DNA of 64,000 nt from Lonicera japonica (Eukaryota > Streptophyta > Magnoliopsida > Dipsacales > Caprifoliaceae): NCBI GenBank assembly GCA_021464415.1, contig CM038469.1:29877736-29941735 (forward strand), in the 5' to 3' direction. Every line of letters starts with the position of its first letter. Position 1 is the first letter of the stretch. The position numbers were made by a program, and so were the translations under genes. Below are positions 34,301 through 46,300 of the stretch, piece after piece. The notes beneath the pieces are model-generated. The model was not told the DNA's origin. It saw nothing but the letters and a program-made list of their open reading frames with translations, and did no database searches.

Positions 34301-37300
34301 ATCCCCAAAGCTGAAATGCAGCTTAGAGCACTAAGGAACATTAGAACCGATCCATTCAAACCTGGCTTTGACCCCTTTCCCCCTTGTGCAAAGCAGACAC
34401 TATTCTTTGATCGTTCCTCTTGGCCTTCAACATTTTGTCAATTAAGAACCATCTCTCCCAAAAGCTAAGCTGTTAGGAGAAGGAACCGTAATGAATATCA
34501 TGCTTAACACCTAAAGGAGGTAATATCAAGCTGTTTGGGTTGTTCGGTTGGGAATTGGCCACTGAATTATCTTGGGCTTCCACTCGGCGGCAATCCAAAA
34601 TCTTTAGCCTTTTGGGATCCTGTTGTAGAGAGAATATCTAAGAGGTTAGAAAACTGGTTTAAAAGTCACCTCTCTAAAGGAGGTAGATTGACTCTTCTTC
34701 AATCAGTTTTGGGTAGTATTCCTTTATATTACATGTCAATCTTTAAAATGCCTCGTCAAGTAGCAATGGTGTTGGAACGGTTGATGCGTAATTTCTTTTG
34801 GGAAGGCAAAGGGGAAGGTAATAAAGATCACCTTGTTAGTTGGGAAATAGTGTCGAAGTCCAAAAAACAAGGTGGATTAGGCGTGGGTAATTTGCTTAAT
34901 AAGAATATTGCTCTCCTTGGTAAATGGTTGTGGAGATTCCCTCTCGAGAAGAACTCCCTTTGGCATTCTATAATAGCTAGTAGACACGGTATTTCTTTCA
35001 ATGATTCAGTACTAAAGGCAGATCCTAAAGCTACTCTCAAATCTCCTTGGAAATCTATTGTTAGTGTGTGGGATCTCTTTGAAAAAAGAACAACTTTGAC
35101 AGTTGGGAAAGGGGATAAAGTAAGATTTTGGGAAGATTGTTGGCTTGGTAATCCTCCTCTGCGTAGTGTTTATCCAAGATTGTTTCAGTTATCCCGTAAT
35201 AAAGGAAGATTGATTAAAGCTTTTATCAAATGGGATCCGGCTAGTGGTATTAACTGGGATTTTAATTTTTTCAGAAACTTGAATGATAGAGAGAGCGAGG
35301 AAGTCTTTTCTCTTACGGGCAGACTCGAGAGTTATCAATTTAATCAGATTATGGATGATAAAAGGGTTTGGAAGGCTCATATTTCTGGAGTATTTTCTTG
35401 TAAATCCTTTTTAGAATCTTTACTAGATTCTAACGAGGAGCTGAAATTCCCCCACTTTGATTTAATTTGGAAAAGTAGTGTTCCCACCAAGATTAAGATC
35501 TTCAATTGGCTTGCAGTACTTGGCAAAATTAATATGCTTGATAGGTTACAAAATAGAAGACCTCATTTGTCCATCTCTCCTTCGTGGTGTGTTCTTTGTC
35601 AGAAAGCTGGCAAATCTGCAGATCATCTTCTTCTTCATTGTGAATTCTCTAGCAGGATTTGGGCCAAGGCTTTTACTTGCTTTGGTTTTGAAGGGGCTGT
35701 TCCCAGTTCATGGTCTGATTTTATTGGTATCTGTTGGTTTTTGATAGGCAGCAATGGGGTCCATAAGGTTATTTGGAAGCTTTTTGTTCATGCTATAGCG
35801 TGGTTTTTATGGATCGAGAGGAATAGGAGAATTTTTGAAGATCGTTTCAGTAATGTGGAAGAAATTTGGTCAATGGTGTGCTGCATTGTCGGTCTATGGG
35901 CTAAAGCTGCCAAGATTTTTAATTCCTTGGATAATTTTCTATTTTGTTTAGACCCTTTTTGTTTCCTTTCAGTGTAGCAGGCTTCTTGTTGTTTTGTTGC
36001 TGTTTTTTGTTAGATTCTAGGTGCTCAGTTGGATTTCTCATCCAATGTCTTCTCTGATTGTGCTGATTGTACTCTTCTTTCTTTTTTAATGAAGCTCTTT
36101 TTCTTATCAAAAAAAAAAATATCATGCTTAACACCCTTCCTCCCGTGCGATCCCATACTCGCACATGGACGGAGGTGCTAAATTAGACGCTGATGGTTGC
36201 TGTTTTCCATGGGGACCACAACCCCAATGCTTTATTGATTGTTTGGAGAATTTAGGGAGTCTCTTATCGTGGTACCATTCATAGATAAGTGCATTTTCTT
36301 CTGAGGATGAATTAAAGAAAACTGTGAAAAAAATATGATGGTCAAATTACCAACAAATTTGTTAGGCCACCATCAGAGCATGACAAAACATAAGGCTTGC
36401 CATGATTTGCTACTTTGTACTACAAAATGGAAAACAAGAAGACTTGGCAGTTTACCTAATTGAGATAAGGAACTTAGTTTGCGGAAGGGTACTCTGTGCA
36501 TTTCTATAGCTTGGCTACGGGTTTAGCGTTTGCATATAATTAAGATGACAAATTCATTATTTACCGGTAGAACTAAATCCACAACTTTCTTGATCATTGT
36601 GATAACATATTTTACGGTATCAATGGCTTTGAGATGGAGGAAGAATTGAGAAATAGTTCTTTGGGAGCATCCACTGAGAATTTGACCAGAATTAAGAACC
36701 CCCTTTTTTTTCAATCAAGTCATTCTACGACTAATAAATCAAGGCACTTTAACTATCATGGGATTGGACATCACTCTTTTGAATGTATATACTAAATAAA
36801 CATCTGCTAATTAGTTGGAGTGGTTGAAACAAAATCAACCGAGTCTTCAATACTGGAGCATGTCATACATGTTATTCAGCCCATTGAATGATGTAGATTG
36901 TAGAGGGTGCAAAGGATGAGACTTTGATGGGTTGTATTTGTCCTCTTTATGTTGGTACTGAGCAAGTTGAGAAAATTACTAATGGATAATTGACACAAAA
37001 CCGAAGGTTGATATTTACTGTTCTATGATTTTATCACATTTAATTTTCTGTTGGTAGGTAGTAGGTAACAGATATGAGACAACAGAACTGGAGGTTGATA
37101 TGTATTCTTTAGAAGTGCCTTCAACTCGTCAGAGTTAAGTTATTTTTCAGTGGAGGAGAATTGATGCTGGAACCCGCTGCTCGGTTTGATAAGTATTTCA
37201 GTGTATTTTGGTCAACCCATTGTGTATTTTGGTACTTTGTTTCTCAAGCTTAGTTTAGTCCTTGACTCCTTTTAGGATCAGGGTTGTGATTGGAGTTGAG

Positions 37301-40300
37301 TGATGTTTCCTCGTAAGTTTGCCAGAGTTGGGTATTAGTATTGGAAGTAAAAGTGTGAGCTTTTGTGTGCTGTGTTCCCCTACTTTTCTCTTACTGTGCT
37401 TCCAGCATTACCTATTCGATCTCTTCTACATGCTTTATATCTTACCTTTTAACATTCTTGTAAATATTATTTGATTCTGTGCCCTTCAATGTTTCTAAAA
37501 TCTCTTCTATCTGTTCTCTCTATTAACTGTCATCTCTTTCGGATTTTAATTTGGCATTGTTCTTTCTCCCTCTTAATCCATCAGTTTGGCTCAGGCACCG
37601 GCATGTCTTGAATCCTTCGCTGAAAATTCATTCTGTTGGTTCATATCATCAAGCTGATCTGTTTGTTGATATTTTCTTTTTGCGCATAGATGAAAATGAT
37701 TTAAATTCTGCTGGCCATTTATTTTAATTGTTTACCTGCATTTGTTTTCACTTTAGTTAAAGTTATGATTCAATTGAAGTAGCAGAATTGTGTGATCTCC
37801 GTGGTTATAGTTATAGTGGTGACTACTGCCCATGGTGGATGCCTTGATTGGGAACTCCACAAAGTTTTAGACCTTAATTGTTCTGTAAGTTTAATGAGAA
37901 CACTCTACATTCTTTTCATTTCCATCTCGTATGCGTTCAATCTGCTACATTTGAATCTTCTAGTTCTAGGTAATTACGTGGTTTTCTAAAAACTAGAGTC
38001 AACTGATGTGAAAAACTGTTTGGAGCATGATTTACATGTGGTGCCTGCCTAACAGCTTAAACTTTTAGTAAGATGGTAATTCACATGGCATTACTTTACT
38101 TAGATAGATGACCTCCCTTCAAATAAACACATAAACACTCAATTCACTCTGTGATAATAAAACCTATACTCTCTAGCACTCTCCCTCACATTGGAGCACG
38201 GTGATCAAACATGACTGTAATCTAAGATGAGAGGAAAAAATATATTGCTTATTATTAGAGAGAAGATTACCCACTTATATACATGAGTCTCCTACACAGA
38301 TAAGGAAACTACTACTAATTAGGATTCCTAAATCATCTACCTTCCTAATACAATATTTACAACTTATAACACTCCCCCTCAAGCTGGAGCATAGATATTG
38401 ATCATGCCCAGCTTGTTACAAAGATAATCAACCCGAACCTCGTTTAAGGCTTTCGTGAAGAGATCACCCAATTGCTCTCCACTCTTCACATATCCTGTGG
38501 AAATTAAGCCTTGCTGGATCTTTTCGCGGACAAAATGGCAATCGAGTTCAATATGTTTCGTTCGTTCATGAAACACAGGATTAGACGCAATATGTATGGC
38601 AGCTTGATTATCACACCACAATTTAGCTGGTACCGAAGTCTTAATCCCTACTTCATTTAAAAGCTGACATATCCACGTTATTTCACACACAGACTGGGCC
38701 ATAGCTCTATATTCTGATTCTGCACTGGATCGTGACACAACATTTTGTTTCTTACTTTTTCATGAGACCAAATTTCCACCAACAAAGATACAATAGCCTG
38801 ATGTGGACCTTCTATCCTCCTTGGAACCTGCCCAATCTGCATCTGAAAAACCTTCAATACGAGTGTGTCCATGATTGGCGTATAAGATACCACGTCCAGG
38901 TACTCCCTTCAGGTAACACAAAATTTGTTCTAACACTTCCCAATGATGAATTGTTGGGGACGACATAAACTGGCTCACTACACTGACAGAATACGCAATA
39001 TCCGGGCGAGTCACTGTAAGATAGTTCAACTTCCCCACCAATCTTTTATATTTCTCAGGATCCTCAAATAGTTGACCATCTTTTGTCAACTGTATATTAG
39101 GAATCATCGGAGTACTACACGGCTTTGCCCCCAATTTCCCTGTCTCAGCTAATAAGTCAAGAACATATTTCCTCTGAGATAGAAAAATACCCTTTTTACT
39201 CCTTGTGACTTCGACACCCAAAAAGTATTTTAGCATCCCTAAGTCCTTTGTATGAAACTGAGCATGAAGGAAGGACTTAAGAGAAGAGATTCCCATAGTA
39301 TCACTCCCAGTAATGACAATGTCATCTACGTACACAACCAACAAAATGATGCCTGCTTCAGATTGTTTGTAGAACACAGAGTGGTCAGACTTACTTTTCG
39401 CCATGCCAAACGTCTCAATAGCCTGACTAAATTTTCCAAACCAAGCACGAGGACTTTGTTTCAAGTCATACAAAGATTTACGAAGATAACAGACTTTCCC
39501 ATACTCCCCCTGAGCAACAAACCCATGAGGTTGCTCCATATAGACCTCCTCCTGAAGATCACCATGAAGAAAAGCATTCTTTATGCCTAGTTGATGCAGA
39601 GGCCAATGATGAGTAGCTGCCAAAGATATAAATAGCCTGATAGATGTTAATTTAGCAACAGGAGAAAAAGTATCAGAATAATCAACGCCATATGTTTGAG
39701 CATAACCCTTAGCAACGAGACGGGCTTTTAAACGAGCAACAGACCCATCAGGATTGACCTTGATGGTAAACACCCATTTGCATCCGATAGCCTGTTTCCT
39801 TGCAGGTAAAGTGATCAAGTCCCATGTACCATTCTTGTCTAAAGCATCCATTTCCTCTATCATTGCATTACGCCATCCAGGGTGCGATATAGCCTCATTA
39901 ACAGTTTTAAGAACAGATATAGAATCAAAAGATGCAATGAATGAACAAGATGAATGTGATAGGTGATCATAAGAGACACAAGACGAAACAGGATAAGTAC
40001 ACTGGCGTTTACCTTTGCGTAAAGCAATAGGAAGATCATCACTCGTCACGGAATCTGATGATGAAGAAGCTGGTGGAGGACATGAATCAGCAGGCCGGCG
40101 TCTGGAGTAGACTTGATGGATGGGAGGTCTGATTGGTGCTGGTTCAGCAACGGGTTCAGGGAACGTGATCGTATATATTAACAAATCATCATCCTTCCCC
40201 TGACTTTTGGAAGTGGAAGAAGGAAAATATGGTGTTTCTTCCATGAAGGTAACATCAGCTGAAACAAGGTACTAATCCAAATTAGGGCAATAACATCTGT

Positions 40301-43300
40301 ATCCTTTCTGAAGACGAGAATACCCAAGAAAAACACACTTCAAAGTCTTGGGATCTAACTTAGTAACCTGTAGACGGACATCTCGAACAAAGCAAATACT
40401 ACCAAATATTCTGGGTTCAATAGGAAACAATGATTTATTTGGGAAGAGAATACTATAAGGAGTCTCACCACGAAGAACAGATGAGGGCATTCGATTAATG
40501 AGAAAGCATGCTGTGGAAACTGCATCAGCCCAAAATGGTTTTGGAACATTCATTTGGAATAATAGGGCTCATGCAGTTTCAAGAAGATGTCGGTTCTTCC
40601 GTTCTGCCACTCCATTTTGGGATGGAGTATCAACACAAGAAGTTTGATGAAGGATACCGTTTTGAATCATGTAAGTCTGAAAAGATGAAGATAAATATTC
40701 TTTGGCATTATCACTGCGTAATATATGGACAGAAGTAGCAAATTGAGTTTTAATTTCAGCACAAAACGCACAAAATGAGAAAACAATTCAGAACGACTTT
40801 TCATTAAACATAACCAAGTTGTACGAGAATAATCATCAACAAAAGTAACAAAATACTTGAACCCAGTTTTTGACATAACAGGAGATGGACCCCAAACATC
40901 AGAGTGAACTAATTCAAACGGAGCACTTGCACTCTTATTGACTCTCGGACTAAGACTACTACGGTGACGTTTGGCAAATTGACACGACTTACAATCTAAT
41001 GAGAACACCTTATTAAACTGAGGACACAACTCCTTAAGCAGAGGAAGAGAAGGGTGACCGAGCCTACAATGGGCCTTGAAAGCAGATGTGACACCCGAAC
41101 ATGCAACGGATTTAGGTATCGATGTGTCAAGGATGTAGAGGCCTCCCGATTCATGTCCTTTACCAATAATCTTCTTTGTCATAAGATCCTGAAACAAGCA
41201 ATAATCAGGAAAGAATGAGATGCAACAATTAAGTTTACGAGTAAGCTGGCTTACAGAAATTAGATTAAAGGACAATTGAGGTAAATGTAGAACATATAAT
41301 AAGGGAAGCAAAGGGGTTGGGGTGATTGTTCCAGATCCCAGAACGGAAGAAGATGTTCCATCTGCTAAAGTAACACTGGAAGGGGATATATGTGACTGAA
41401 AAGTAGAAAAGAGGCTAGAATTACCTGTCATATGATTTGTGGCACCAGAATCAATGACCCATTTGGATGATGAGGAAACAAGGCATGTATTTGGTTTACC
41501 TGAATCAGCAATTGCAGTGACAGAGGTGACTGGAGTGGATGAAGACTTTAGAGATTCTTGGTACTTAGAGTACTTGGCAAATTCATCTGCAGGGATAAAG
41601 ACTGATTTTTCAACCATCTCATTAGAGGATGCAATATGGGCCGAGTAAGCTCTCTGAGTCCTGGACCGAAGCTTCCTACAATCCCGCTTAAGATGCCCTG
41701 GATTATGACAGTAATGACATACAATTCCACCGGATTCCTGTCCTCGAGTGACACTACCTCCTGAATCATGTGCACGAGTATCAAAACTGTTACTGTTCGA
41801 TCCCCCCCTTTGGTTGCCTCCCCTATATTGTGATTGCCCAAGTTCATACCCAATATTTCTGCTAACTAGAGCACTATTGAACGGAACAGATGGAGTCTGA
41901 ACTGGTGGATTTCCTTCTGTGCGAAGAACTGTAGTATATGCATCCTCTAAAGATGAGATCTCAGGACTAGAAAGAATCTAGTTCTTTGCAGTTTCAAATT
42001 CAGATGGAAGCCCAGCTAGAAAGCTCATGATAGCCATCTGCTCCCTCTGTTTTTGCTGAACTTTTACATCAGGACTATATGGCAGCAACATATTAAGTTC
42101 TTCAAAAGTTTTCTTAAAATCCATGAAGTAACGAATAATAGACCTGTCCTGTTTTTCTGCACGGTAAAACGCTTTACAAACATCATAAATGCGATTAATA
42201 TTCCCTTTCCCAGAATATAGAAAATCTAGATAATCTAGTAATTCTTTAACCAATTCACAGTGATTAATCAAACTAATGACGTCACTTTCAATGGAATTTC
42301 GGATCTGCAAGAATAATCGAGCATCCTCTCTTAACCATGTCTGCTTAGAGTCATCGGAGGGTGGATCATCAGTCATATGATCATCTTTGTCGATACTTCG
42401 CAAATAAATTTGAACTGTTTTACTCCAATCCAGGTAATTAGAGCCATTAAGCTTGTGGTCAGTGATTTTCGACGTCACCGAAATGACATCCGAAACAATG
42501 GTTGCCTTTTTATCAATCATGATTCAAATAATTTTATTTGTAAAGAACACAAGAAGAAATAAAATTATAGTAGATAGTGAGAAGCGAACCAACCACAAAC
42601 TGCAATGCACGAATAAAGCAAAGAACAAACTAATCAGCAACCACAAAGCACGAAACCCGAACAAACAGCTGCTAGAAACTGTTTCAGGCCTGGAAACAAT
42701 TTTGCTTCAGATTTGGATGTGCAGAAACTACACGAGGAAGGCTAAAACGCAAGCCAACTTCAGATCTACACAAAATAAAGATGAACTGAACCAAACCAAG
42801 CACATATATGTACTGTAGATGCTGAGACGAAGCCAACGGCGGTGGCCGGAGGTTGAACGGAGGCGTCACGCGCCGGCGCGTGTGACAGGTATTGAACTTC
42901 TTGTGGTGGCGCGTGAGGGCCACGCACTGCTCGTCTTGATGCCGGACTTTGAGCGAGTCCTAGACGGTGGATGCTGATCCTCCCTAGGCCGGAGGTGAGG
43001 TTAAACAAGCACTTTGGACTGCTAAACCAAAAATCGAAATTGGAAACCCTAGCGTATTGCGTAGCAAACTGCTGTCAAATAACAGACCAAGAAACAAAAC
43101 CCTAATCCCTTTAATACCATGTAATCTAAGATGAGAGGAAAAAATATATTGCTTATTATTAGAGAGAAGATTACCCACGTATATACATGAGTCTCCTACA
43201 CAGATAAGGAAACTACTACTAATTAGGATTCCTAAATCATCTACCTTCCTAATACAATATTTACAACTTATAACAATGACCAATTTGAATAGAAAATGTC

Positions 43301-46300
43301 AAAAGTCGCCAGAGCCATGTCACCAAGAAGCCATCTCACCCCATCAACAAAGGGGAATGTAAAATTTAGGTGTGCTTTTAAACAGCAAGAAGATTTTCGT
43401 CATCCATCTGCCACAAGAACACTTCACCACAAACATGGCCCAATACGGCATCTACACATCAGCAAAACGAATTTACTCCTTAACTGATGCACTGAGAAGG
43501 TGCTGTGATTCAGAGAGCACAGTGGAACCTGATGTAGCGAGAAGGCGCATTTATTCAGAGAGCACAGTGGAAAAGCCCAAATAAGATGGATAATTGGGAA
43601 AAGTCCCAGCTTGAGAGAATATTTAATGATGAAAAACCAAGTCTACTTTTTATTCTCTTGTTACAATATTAGTTATAGATAACAAAGCTGGCCCTTGAGA
43701 GTTACCAAACAGTCAAACTTCATCTTAATTGCATACTATTTCCAACATAAACTGTTTTAATGCCTAGGAAGACTCTTGACCACCCTTAAACTTCCTAGAC
43801 TTAATAATGATAAAACTAATTATGAAACTACCAAAATAAATTAAAAGTCTTGATTGCTCTTCTAATTCTAACATCTTCTAGAAAGATCAAAATACACTTG
43901 TAAGCCTCCTTTTGTACTGCCTCAAACACAAACAACAAAAGATCCTCCGCTAAGGTTCTAAGTAGTGGTGTAAACACCTACAAAAAAGGATTTTTCCACC
44001 ACTCATAAAAAAGAACATACACATTGGAGCATGATTTACATTGTGGCGCTGTCTAACAGCTTAAACTTTTAGCGAGATGGTAACTTCACATGGCATACAT
44101 TACTTGCATAGATAATCTTCCTTCAAATAAAGACTCAATTCACTCCGTGATAATAATCATCCTATACTCTCTAGCACTCTCCCTCGTGTTGGAGCACGGG
44201 CAACGCAAAATCTAGGTGTACGGTTAAACAGCTTGAGGTATTTTCGTTATCCATCTGACACAAGAACACTTCGCTACGAACATTACATGCCCCAATACAG
44301 CATCAACACATCAGCAAAAGGAATTTACCCCTTGAACACAAACAACAAAAGATCCTCTGCTAAGGTTCTAAGCAGTGGTGGAAACACACTTAGAAACGAT
44401 TTTGCCATTGCTCATGTTGAAGAGCATGATATATATTGTTGGCCCACTACCTAACAGCTTAAGCTTTTGGGAGAGATGGTTCCTAACATGGTATCAGAGC
44501 TCAGATTCTGCAAGGTCTCGGGTTCGAATCCTCCCGCTTGCATTTGTTTCCCCCTTTGTGTTTGTGCAGTATGCACGTTGTTGTTTGTGCACGAAGTGCT
44601 CCTTTGGTTTTGTTTGTCTTGTTTGTCTGTCCACGTGCGAGTAGGTCGCACGTGAGGGGGAGTGTTGAAGAGCATGATATATATTGTTAGCCCACTACCT
44701 AATAACTTAAGCTTTTGGGAGAGATGGTTCCTAACAACTCATAAAAAAGAATATCCACCAAGGTCCATATGTTTATGTTTTGGAAACTTGTGGGATTTTG
44801 CTTCCTAGTTTAATTTGATTGGATTTGAAAGATTCATAATTTGTAGCTATTAAATACAAAAAGTATATTTATCGAAAGTTTCTGCGTCCCTAATTGTTTT
44901 TTTTAAAAGAAAAAGATCGTGTTTCAGCATGTCAGTGTTGTCATATCCATATCTGTGTCCCTATATGTACTTCATAGAACTTGCAATAAACACTGTTGTG
45001 CACCCCTTGAGTTTGCTTCCTATTACTTGAACTGCTCATTTTTCTGTTCTGCAGTTGATATTATTTCAGCCATCGAATTTGACAAAACTGGGGACCATCT
45101 GGCCACTGGAGATCGTGGGGGTCGGGTTGTTTTATTTGAAAGAACTGATAAAAGAGATGTACGTCTGTTCATTGTTTGCTTGTTTTCATTAAGGGTATGC
45201 CTATTAGCACTCCACATGAGTATTTTAGCACTTCAAAAAGTGTCGTCATGCATCAAAAGTGTCCAAAAAGATGCAGATGAAGTGTCACTTAGTATAGTTC
45301 TAGAGTGCTAGAGTATCCGTGTGGAGTGCTATTAGGCTTACCCTATTTTAGTTTTGCATGTTGATAGGTTTCTCTAATGTTTTGCTTTTTTCTAATATAT
45401 ACATTTAACTTGTAGCATGCTGGTCATCGAAGAGATCTAGAGAGGATGGATTGTTCGAGCAATCGGCAGCCTGAGTTCCGTTATAAAACTGAATTTCAGA
45501 GCCATGAACCAGAGGTTACAAATTTTCTCTTAAATTGTACAAATCTCAGATACAATTGGAACTTTGAAATTATGAGACATTGAATCTCATTGCTGTATTT
45601 TTTGACAAAGTTGTACAGGCAAACACTTGGGATACATTTAAAATATATGTATATAATATATTGATAAATATTGTTAGTAAATCACAACATTAACGTCATT
45701 TTTAGTAAATTTGAAAAAAATCACAATATAGAAGGGATATCCTTGGAATTCCACCACTTCATTTCAATCATTCAATAAGTCTATATCCCAGATATTTACT
45801 ATACAGTGTAAAAATAAGTTGATAACAAGAACGATAATTTCACCATTAGTTGAAGTTTCAAAATATTAAAAATCCACCGTTTAATTTAAAATGAAACAGA
45901 CCTAATATAATTACAATAATATTAAGTTATATTCATGAATCCTTAATCCCAAGTTTGAGTTTCAGGGAGTCTAATTTCGTTACAACCTCACAAGTATATG
46001 ATTGTGCTCATAGTTCCGGCAAGCCCAATTACAAACTGGCCAAGTAACCTAATCATCATGCATGCTAATTATTTTATTTTTTTGATCATCGAAGTCCCAT
46101 TTAATCATTTTCAAAGATCATACCCTTAAACTTTGATTACATAAATTAATGGCCATGCCATGTAAATTTGAATATAAAGTGCAACAACCCATCATAATAA
46201 AAATAACAGAAGTAAAAGGCTACGGAAAAATCAAATTGTAAAACAGTAATGATAATTACATCTTGGACCCAAAACGTGTAACTAACATCCCCAGCATCTT

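Larger units (their letters stand above)
38216..43275 (-). mobile_element. Complete Ty1/copia retrotransposon, 5060 bp, antisense in intron 1
   Basis: Two 156-bp LTRs differ at one base (T at 38278, G at 43182). ATGAC is duplicated at 38211-38215 and 43276-43280. On the - strand the LTR runs TGTTATAAG...GATTACA. The primer site TGGTATTAAAGG follows directly (43119-43108; 9 of 12 match the initiator Met tRNA site), and the polypurine tract GAGGGGGAG precedes the 3' LTR (38372-38380). Gag and pol are in copia order but interrupted. Confidence 0.95.
38021..44745 (+). repeat. Local duplication in intron 1, each half later hit by a retroelement
   Basis: The segment 38021-38215 resumes after the copia element at 43276 and runs to about 44020. 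It is repeated in diverged form from 44026 to about 44745. Shared blocks: TGGAGCATGATTTACAT, CTAACAGCTTAAACTTTTAG, ACTCTCTAGCACTCTCCCTC, CACAAACAACAAAAGATCCT and ACTCATAAAAAAGAA. The first half holds the copia element, the second half the TRIM. The start of each half itself resembles a TRIM LTR. Confidence 0.75.
31506..45054 (+). other. PP2A-B55 intron 1 (13.5 kb)
   Basis: GTAATA donor and TTCTGCAG acceptor. It contains a TRIM relic, a truncated LINE, a complete copia element, a local duplication and a TRIM element, each listed separately. The remaining stretches (31.5-32.85, 33.1-34.49, 36.14-38.0 and 44.75-45.05 kb) show no further gene. Confidence 0.88.

Noticed and set aside
34535..35977. 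Host gene of 480 codons
   Set aside because: The frame has no ATG at its start (TTG at 34535), is open back to a transposon truncation point, and encodes the C-terminal half of a LINE ORF2.
44515..44535. tRNA-like box B (GGTTCGAATCC)
   Set aside because: It is inside the TRIM between primer site and polypurine tract; no cloverleaf can be formed.
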